Assembly: GCA_947184155.2 (NCBI GenBank)
Contig: CAMXCT020002646.1
Location: forward strand, 124,001 to 188,000
DNA from: Cladocopium goreaui
Lineage: Eukaryota > Sar > Dinophyceae > Suessiales > Symbiodiniaceae
DNA length: 64,000 nt
Reading direction: 5' to 3'
The notes beneath the pieces were generated by a model. The model did not search any database. It was not told the origin of the DNA and worked only from the letters and a program-made list of their open reading frames with translations. The number at the start of each line of letters is the position of its first letter. The stretch's first letter is position 1. The translations under genes were made by a program, and so were the position numbers. This document shows, one piece after another, positions 56,515 to 64,000 of the stretch.

Positions 56515-58801
56515 CTGGTTTGTTTGCTTATTCCACCAGTAGCTTTGGCCGGATGAGTCTTGAACCTGACAACTGACAAGGCATGAGGAGCTCTGGTCCA
56601 TTAGAAAAGACCAACACAATATGATGGTTTCAATACTCAAAGAAGAGACGAATCAAATGAATACAACTTGATACTGAAAAACATTGAAAATTCACTGCAT
56701 CATCCCAACACCTGTGAGGTCAGAGTCTGGCCATCATATCAACATCGACCAAGAGATTCAGATGGTTAACTCATGTCGTATACTCCATCTTCGTATCATC
56801 CTGAAGCCACATGGCAGTGTGTCAAAACCCTGTACCCCTGTAGTTCACATCAAAATAGCTGGGATTTATGGATGTGCATCCCACTAAAAATGGTATCTAT
56901 AGGTATTGATCCATAATAACTATGGATAATCACCATTTTTAATGGGTAAATCCACTATAAATGTCTATTGTTTTAATGGGTATAACCATATTTTCTAATT
57001 CACCAAACTCAAAAAAAACATCGGCGCTTTTGGCATATAGTTGCCCTAGACTTGTCCAGCAACCCCGTTGAAGCTGCAACATGAACAAAACCTAAAAAGG
57101 GGTCGTCATCCCAGTAAACAAAATGGCTGAAAACTAGATAAAATCAAGTCTCTGGGGAAATTATAATATTTCACCAACCTGAATTAAGGCCATTTGGGGA
57201 TGATTCCCCTTACTAACTATGATTTCCAGTGAGGTCGTAGTGAGGTCGTTATAATTTACCCAGAAGTCTATGTAATATATCTCCAGTAGATTTCGCATTC
57301 CTGGTGGATTGACCATTTAATGCGAAATCGTAAGGCAATGTCGTAACCATCCCCACTGACTTAGCATTTTTATGGGTATAATCTATCAATCCATATGGCT
57401 GGTTTATGGCAATGCTATATATATAAACATGATCATCCATTATCCGACATGATGTTTTCGGTTAAATCCCAATAACTTCAATAGTATCTCTGAAAGTATC
57501 TCTATGATGTTGATTGATTTTGGGACTTTTCCATCCTTATGGCAATGGCTTTACCGTAAAAAACCCATGAAAATAGCCATGGTAAAAACCCCATCGGCAC
57601 CCCCCGCCTGCTCCCAAGGATCCGGTCCGGGCTTTGGCGCACCCACTGCCGTGGTCTGGGCGCATGGCGCCGCGTTGGGGAAAGGTCGTTTGGATTTGAA
57701 GTTCAACCATCCAAGAAAGGAGAAGTACCAACAATTTGACATATTTTTTCAAAAAAATGGATTGAACCAATCCATTTTTTTTTATTTGGACCTCAAGATG
57801 GAGCATTGAAGCGTCAAACATAGGGTATAAAATTAATTTTCAGGGCGTATCACAAATAAACAGGTGTCAAAACGAAGGATTAATTTCACCCCAATCAATG
57901 GCTATTGAACTCTTCAAGGGGTCTTTTGGACCGAGCCTGAGGATACGAATATTGGCAATATTGGGGAGTTATCGTCCGAAAAATTGGATTTTAAGGGATG
58001 TAGCTTCGATCATCGGTGGTTTGTGTACAGAAAATGATCCCAAATTTTGAGACAAACCCGGTCAAAATATCGAAGATGGGGAATATGTGGAAGGACCACA
58101 GGGAATTAACATGGATAAACTCAAAATATCCAAAAATAATACAGTGGCTCTCTACACGCTCAAGTTCGAGCCTCCCCCAAAAGAATGGGAATCGACAAGC
58201 CTACACTGATAGGGAAATCGGCCGCCAGACTAGACGGCCGCATGACTCGCCCATTTTCTCCCATGACCTCGTTGGTCTTTTTGTTCCACCAGTAGGACTT
58301 GCCAGATGCAGTGTCAGGTACCTTCTTGCAGCTGCGAAAACTGTGGTCAAAGGGTGGTTGGTATGAGAGCAAATGCCTCTGGCTGGTAGTTGTCGCGATA
58401 ATATTCCAAGAAATGATTAAAACCTATTGGGCCCAATTTTTTTTGGATGAACATCCATTTACCAGCCGGGTTTTTGACACATGGCCCATACCCAAATACA
58501 CTTGGCTTTTCAGTCATGAGCTGCTGTCGAAGACAAAAGCAAAGCCACGTAACATCACAAAACCACAGGTTTGCACAGCCCTTCATCCAAAGCCAAAACG
58601 GCTGGACGCTTGAATTTCTGCAAGTTCTCTTGGGCAATGCGGATTCTTTGGATTCCCAGAAATATTGGACTGGTTTACAGGGGTTCCTATGATAGTGCCT
58701 ATGGAGTCTACCAATTGTGTTTTTTCAGCCAGAATCACCTTCCATGTTCCATGGTTTTCCACCCTGCACCCTGGCCTCCTGCCAATCATCAGGTGTTGGC
58801 G
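56515..58801 (-). CDS. Tandem WW-domain protein, four half-domain exons
   Basis: WW domains bind proline-rich ligands. 58801-58776 reads PTPDDWQE (GC donor) and 58321-58268 (exactly 18 codons, GT donor) reads VPDTASGKSYWWNKKTNE. 57655-57608 (exactly 16 codons, GC donor) reads TTAVGAPKPGPDPWEQ and 56565-56515 (exactly 17 codons, GC donor) reads VQDSSGQSYWWNKQTNQ. Each pair rebuilds a WW start (P-D-x-W), the SGxSYWWN turn and the N-K-x-T loop, with the intron at the same place in both. The second Trp and final Pro of each domain should be in further exons not identified. The gene ends and its relation to the J-domain gene 0.7 kb downstream are unknown. A diverged family-1 copy lies at about 56890-56990. 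Confidence 0.65.
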
Positions 58802-58819
58802 CTGGTACATTGCTAGCAG

Positions 58820-59365
58820 CCGCTACTGGTTTGGTCCCTGGCACGAAGTCGTTGTGCTGAGTTATGGGAAGCGACACAACACCTGCTTCGTGGTTGCGAA
58901 CTTTACTGCTGCCTCGACAACATTGCGAAAATGGGGTCATGCTGAAAGGTGGCAACATGGGAAGAAATGGACGTAAAAGGACAAGTGGCTCAATAAGGCC
59001 CCACAGAAGCCTGCACACAAGTCACCCTCTGCTCAATACGATTTGTTTAGGAAAATCATGCGTAAACAATGTAAACGGTCCATTTTCATCCATTTTCCAT
59101 AGCTACCCTAAATATCCCTAAATGGGGATGGGTCAAAACCCTGGTACCCCTGGTGAACCCCAAAATAGCTGGTAAATGGATGTTCATCCCACTAAAAATT
59201 GTATTAATAGGTGTTGATCCATAGCCAAATTACCAAAAGGTCTTGCAAAAGAAAACACCAGCATTGGGCATTTGCCACACCTCCCACACGACGGGCCAGC
59301 CGCCGGGCAGTGACGCGGAGCATCCCTCAAAGTCGGGGGTGCATTGGGTGGTCTTTTAGAGAAAA
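58820..59365. other. Stretch before the minisatellite, no firm gene
   Basis: Open frames exist on both strands. A family-1-like fragment (CCATTTTCATCCATTTTCCA, TAGCTACCC) lies at 59077-59110, and a degenerate copy like that at 56.9 kb lies at 59140-59230. The minisatellite unit may derive from such a fragment. Confidence 0.35.
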
Positions 59366-59369
59366 TTCC

Positions 59370-62300
59370 ATGAAACTCGATCTTTTCCCATTGAAAACTG
59401 ATGAAACCATGGTTTTTCCAATGAAAACTGATGAAACCCTGGTTTTTCCCCTTGAAAACTGATGAAACCATGGTTTTTCCCAATGAAAACTGATGAAAAC
59501 ATGGTTTTTCCAATTGAAAACTGATGAAACCCTTGTTTTTCCCCATTGGAAACTGATGAAACCCTGTTTTTTTCCCATTGAAAACTGATGAAACCCTGGT
59601 TTTTTCCCATTGAAAACTGATGAAACCCTGGTTTTTCCCAATGAAAACTGATGAAACCCTTGTTTTTCCCCATTGAAAACTGATGAAACCATGGTTTTTC
59701 CAATGAAAACTGATGAAACCCTGGTTTTTCCCCTTGAAAACTGATGAAACCATGGTTTTTCCAATGAAAACTGATGAAACCCTGGTTTTTCCCCTTGAAA
59801 ACTGATGAAACCATGGTTTTTCCCAATGAAAACTGATGAAACCATGGTTTTTCCAATTGAAAACTGATGAAACCCTTGTTTTTCCCCATTGGAAACTGAT
59901 GAAACCCTGTTTTTTTCCCATTGAAAACTGATGAAACCCTGGTTTTTTCCCATTGAAAATTGATGAAACCCTGGTTTTTCCCAATGAAAACTGATGAAAC
60001 CCTTGTTTTTCCCCATTGAAAACTGATGAAACCATGGTTTTTCCAATGAAAACTGATGAAACCCTGGTTTTTCCCCTTGAAAACTGATGAAACCCTGGTT
60101 TTTTCCCATTGAAAACTGATGAAACCCCGGATTTTTCCCCTTGAAAACTGATGAAACCCTGGTCTTTTCCCCATTGAAAACTGATGAAACCATTGTTTTT
60201 CCCATTGAAAACTGATGAAACTCGATCTTTTCGCATTGAAAACTGATGAAACCCTTGTTTTTTCCCATTGAAAACTGATGAAACCATTGTTTTTCCCATT
60301 GAAAACTGATGAAACCCTGGTTTTTTCCCATTGAAAACTGATGAAACCATTGTTTTTCCCATTGAAAACTGATGAGACCCTGTTTTTTCAACTTGAAAAG
60401 TGATGAAACCATTTTTTCCCCTTGAAAACTGATGAAACCTTGCTTTTTCCCCGTGAAAACTGATGAAACCATTGTTTCTCCCATTGAAAACTGATGAAAA
60501 CCCTGGTTTTTCCCAATGAAAACTGAAGAAACCATTGTTTTTCCCATTGAAAACTGATGAAACTCGATCTTTTCCCTTGGTTTTTCCTCATTGAAAACTG
60601 ATGAAACCATTGTTTTTCCCATTGAAAACTGATGAAACCCTTGTTTTTCCCATTGAAAACTGATGATAATTCGATCTTTACCCATTGAAAACTGATAACA
60701 AAAATGTGTTTGCCCTTGAAAACTGATGAAACCATTGTTTTTCCCCTTGAAAACTGATGAAACCATCGTTTTTCCCCATTGAAAACTGATGAAACCATTC
60801 TTTATTTTTTCCCAATGAAAACTGATGAAACCCTTGTTTTTCCCCATTGAAAACTGATGAAACCATGGTTTTTCCAATGAAAACTGATGAAACCCTGGTT
60901 TTTCCCCTTGAAAACTGATGAAACCCTGGTTTTTTCCCATTGAAAACTGATGAAACCCCGGATTTTTCCCCTTGAAAACTGATGAAACCCTGGTCTTTTC
61001 CCCATTGAAAACTGATGAAACCATTGTTTTTCCCATTGAAAACTGATGAAACTCGATCTTTTCGCATTGAAAACTGATGAAACCCTTGTTTTTTCCCATT
61101 GAAAACTGATGAAACCATTGTTTTTCCCATTGAAAACTGATGAAACCCTGGTTTTTTCCCATTGAAAACTGATGAAACCATTGTTTTTCCCATTGAAAAC
61201 TGATGAGACCCTGTTTTTTCAACTTGAAAAGTGATGAAACCATTTTTTCCCCTTGAAAACTGATGAAACCTTGCTTTTTCCCCGTGAAAACTGATGAAAC
61301 CATTGTTTCTCCCATTGAAAACTGATGAAAACCCTGGTTTTTCCCAATGAAAACTGAAGAAACCATTGTTTTTCCCATTGAAAACTGATGAAACTCGATC
61401 TTTTCCCTTGGTTTTTTCTCATTGAAAACTGATGAAACCATTGTTTTTCCCATTGAAAACTGATGAAACCCTTGTTTTTCCCATTGAAAACTGATGATAA
61501 TTCGATCTTTACCCATTGAAAACTGATAAAAAAAAATATGTTTGCACTTGAAAACTGATGAAACCATTGTTTTTCCCCTTGAAAACTGATGAAACCCTGG
61601 TTTTTCCCCATTGAAAACTGATGAAACCATTATTTTCCACTTGAAAAATGATGAAACCCTGGTTATATCACATTGAAAACTGATGAAACCATTGTTTTTC
61701 CCATTGAAAAACAATGAAATTCGATCTTTACCCATTGAAAACTGATAACAAAAATGTTTTTGCCCTTGAAAACTGATGAAACCATTGTTTTTCCCCTTGA
61801 AAACTGATGAAACCATCGTTTTTCCCCATTGAAAACTGATGAAACCATTCTTTATTTTTTCCCATTGAAAACTGACGAAACCATTTTTTCCCATTGAAAA
61901 CTGATGAAACCCTGGTGTTTTCCGTTTGAAAACAGATGAAACCATTGTTTTTACCATTGAAAACTGATGCAACCCTGGTTTTGTCCCATTGAAAACTGAT
62001 GAAATCATTTTTTCCCATTGAAAACTGATGAAACCCTGGTCTTTTCCCCATTGAAAACTGATGAAACCATTGTTTTTCCCATTGAAAACTCATGAAACTC
62101 GATCTTTTCGCATTGAAAACTGATGAAACCCTTGTTTTTCCCATTGAAAACTGATGAAACCATTGTTTTTCCCATTGAAAACTGATGAAACCCTGTTTTT
62201 TCCCATTGAAAACTGATGAAACCATTGTTTTTCCCATTGAAAACTGATGAAACCATTGTTTTTCCCATTGAAAACTGATGAAACCCTGGTTTTTAATGGA

Positions 62301-62595
62301 TTTTCCCATTGAAAACTGATGAAACTCGATCTTTACCCATTGAAAACTGATGAAACCCTAGTTTTTTCCCATTGAAAACTGATGAATCCATTGTTTTTTC
62401 CCCTTGAAAACTGATGAAACCCTGGTTTTTTCCCATTGAAAACTGATGAAAACTGATGAAACACCATTGGTTTTCCCATTGAAAACTGATGAGACCCTGG
62501 TTTTTCCCCTTGAAAACTGATGAAACCAATATTTCCCTTGAAAACTGATGAACCCCCTTGAAAACTGATGAAACCCTGGTTTTTGCCATTGAAAA
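59370..62595. repeat. 31-33-bp minisatellite with higher-order repeats
   Basis: About 100 units of the type TTGAAAACTGATGAAACC + (ATGG/CTGG/ATTG/CTTG) + TTTTTCCCA fill 3.2 kb. Larger blocks recur: an 831-bp offset (60121 and 60952; 60371 and 61202), a 343-bp offset (59548 and 59891) and a 1050-bp offset (60795 and 61845). The minus strand lacks stops across most of it in more than one frame. Its translation cycles through three peptide forms (GFHQFSMGK, VSSVFNGK, GFISFQWEK) because the unit length is often not a multiple of three. It is therefore repeat DNA, not a gene. Confidence 0.95.
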
Positions 62596-62599
62596 CTCG

Positions 62600-63370
62600 G
62601 GCGTCCGTCGTAAATCTTCCCTTCGTCTTATTTTTGGGATTTGAACATCACCTGTAATCATGAATTAGAGGAATCGTGACACCACCAGTCGTCTTGTTTG
62701 GTGATATTTGAAATCTGCCACACATTTCCCAACCCTGGTAAATGAACACATTCTCTCATCAGGAGTCTCCTTGCCACATTCACTCTTCTCCAACGGATCT
62801 ATTTCACTCAATCGGTGAGTTCAGCTCCGAGCTGGTCGCAGCTGCGTCGCTGCAGTCAAAATCTCAGAGGACAGACTGTGAGCCATTTTTGCGGTAAATC
62901 AAGGCCTTCAAGATTGCAGCATGTCTAGCAGCCCATGTTGATTGAAAACACTGAAAACACTATGCTTTTTCAATACACCTCTGCAACACGACGTTCATGC
63001 CATCCTTCTTGCAGACCTTCATTATGACCAATTGATTCATATCAACTGTGCGCAAATCAAGCAACAAATGTCTGTGTGATTCACCTCAGTTCCAAAATCA
63101 GAATTCTCCAAAGGTGAAGCAACAAAACACCTTCTACAAACAACAAATCGTTCTTGTCACCATGGATCCGCGTTTTTGTGTTTTCCGCCTTCCCTCTCGG
63201 TCCATCTCCTTGTGCTATGTGAATTCACAGGAATGATTTTCTGCGAACCACACCAGCAGAAACAGTACGCGGAATCTGTCCACGGCACAAATAATAGTTG
63301 GATTGCATATTGCCTATCAATTTATATCGATGTTAATCGGGTGTAAACAAGATTTAGCACGTCTTTCATT
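62600..63370. other. Region between the minisatellite and the terminal exon
   Basis: A plus segment at about 62812-62890 reads GEFSSELVAAASLQSKSQRT and may be an exon of the gene ending at 63678. Another weak candidate lies near 63030-63080. Nothing else is supported. Confidence 0.25.
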
Positions 63371-63375
63371 TCATA

Positions 63376-63678
63376 CAGAGCGGAGCACCTCAGTGTGATT
63401 TGGATCAGCATTGGAATCTGCGAATCGAAAATGTAGAATTCGCATGGTGCAAATTCTACAGCTCTCACAAGGTGTCACACTTGCAATGGAAGTCAACGGA
63501 AGGAGAAAAGAACTCTTTAGAGTGTAGAGAGCTGCAAGTGAAGAGAAACACAATTTCAGCCTCCAGTTCACTGTTAAACAGCCACATCTACAACCCTGAA
63601 GAATCCGTGGCACTTTTTTTAGAAACCAACAGCCACGGCATCAATGTCGGGCTTGCGGGGCACCTCAGGGCACTGTAA
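63376..63678 (+). CDS. Plus-strand 3'-terminal exon, unrecognised
   Basis: After an acceptor (TTTCATACAG) the frame is open for about 100 codons to a TAA at 63678. It reads GAPQCDLDQHWNLRIENVEF, AWCKFYSSHKVSHLQWKSTE and finally LFLETNSHGINVGLAGHLRA. The alternating polar and hydrophobic pattern suggests a beta-rich globular domain. The opposite strand is open but Ser/Leu/Cys-rich and less plausible. The upstream exons are uncertain, and the family is not recognised. Confidence 0.5.
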   Translation, partial: QSGAPQCDLDQHWNLRIENVEFAWCKFYSSHKVSHLQWKSTEGEKNSLECRELQVKRNTISASSSLLNSHIYNPEESVALFLETNSHGINVGLAGHLRAL

Positions 63679-63679
63679 C

Positions 63680-64000
63680 ATTGCAGGAATCCCCTATGAA
63701 AACAGGTGGCATCCACATGGGAATAACATCGATCATGATGGTTTTTGGCAATACTCTCTAGTTTTTTTAATGGAGTAACGGACCATTACCATCCATTACC
63801 CATTTGTAGATCATGTATCCATTATTTTTATATTATCATATGAATCATATATTATATATTAATAATATTTAATATATTTCCATGTTTCATGGCTATGTCA
63901 GATTACCACTTAAGCGATACTACATCAATAAACCTTCGAAACGCTTTTTTTCTCCGATGCCTTGGATGCCGTGAACGGTATCTCAAGGAATATATGCGAT
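63680..64000. other. Window end, AT-rich
   Basis: An AT tract (63830-63880) and a family-1-like fragment (CATGGCTATGTCAGATTACCA) at 63886-63908. No gene seen. Confidence 0.4.

Noticed and set aside
59327..62008. 893-codon open frame on the minus strand
   Set aside because: It is the translation of the 31-33-bp minisatellite. The peptide changes register with each unit and has no non-repetitive domain.
59370..62595. CTGATGA followed by GAAA in each unit, resembling a hammerhead ribozyme core or a C/D box
   Set aside because: The spacing gives no stem II hairpin between CTGATGA and GAAA in most units and no stem III/cleavage-site arrangement. No box D partner or terminal stem defines a snoRNA.
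1..64000. Dinoflagellate spliced-leader gene or relic
   Set aside because: I scanned for the conserved TAGCCATTTTGGCTCAAG string on both strands and found only short partial matches.

Overview
This window looks like nuclear DNA of a dinoflagellate, probably of the Symbiodiniaceae/Suessiales kind. No long uninterrupted genes are present. Coding sequence appears as short exons (24 to about 350 nt, with one of 1347 nt) that end at GT, GC or GA donors and begin after AG, often AG|G. Exons sit in same-strand blocks and are separated by short palindromic elements, AT microsatellites and minisatellites. I found no dinoflagellate spliced-leader copy, no rRNA, no tRNA and no CRISPR array. Exon ends were placed by eye from splice signals, reading phase and family resemblance. 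Ends marked 'about' may be wrong by tens of bases.

Layout. About 1.6-4.1 kb (minus): an SLC49/FLVCR-type major-facilitator transporter. 5-10.4 kb (minus): unrecognised exons, including an Ala/Arg-rich helical gene. 13.65-14.49 kb (minus): an eIF4E-like cap-binding protein. 17.3-19.3 kb (minus): a cellular RNA-dependent RNA polymerase-like gene with a DYDGD motif and an apparent one-base frameshift; further minus exons at 20.4-22.4 kb may belong to it. 23.46-38.08 kb (plus): a very long gene, or two adjacent genes, of a lineage-specific family, with about 38 exons. It combines acidic and Lys-rich tracts, a block with cytosine-C5-methyltransferase-like motif order, coiled coils, and a C-terminal region with a GDEGRGKAK motif. 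43.9-58.8 kb (minus): a C-terminal basic exon, many helical exons, a J-domain (DnaJ-type) gene start at 55.8 kb, and two WW domains each split by an intron at the same place. 62.8-63.7 kb (plus):a terminal exon of an unrecognised gene.

Repeats. Three short inverted-repeat families recur: family 1 (ends TACCCTCTGGTAA/TTACCAGAGGGTA, about 105 bp), family 2 (ends TACARGRTGGTGCCCC or a variant) and family 3 (ends TAATCCCTTCCTCC, about 500 bp). Many copies lie within about 100 bp of an exon, which suggests that they form or fill introns. Two large satellites are present: a TACCA-rich 0.77 kb tandem duplication with G-runs (41.9-43.6 kb), and a 31-33 bp minisatellite with higher-order structure (59.37-62.6 kb). 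The minisatellite creates a spurious 893-codon open frame.

Roles. The recognised genes are housekeeping or RNA-related (transport, cap binding, RNA silencing polymerase, chaperone adaptor, WW adaptor). Nothing shows that they act in one pathway.
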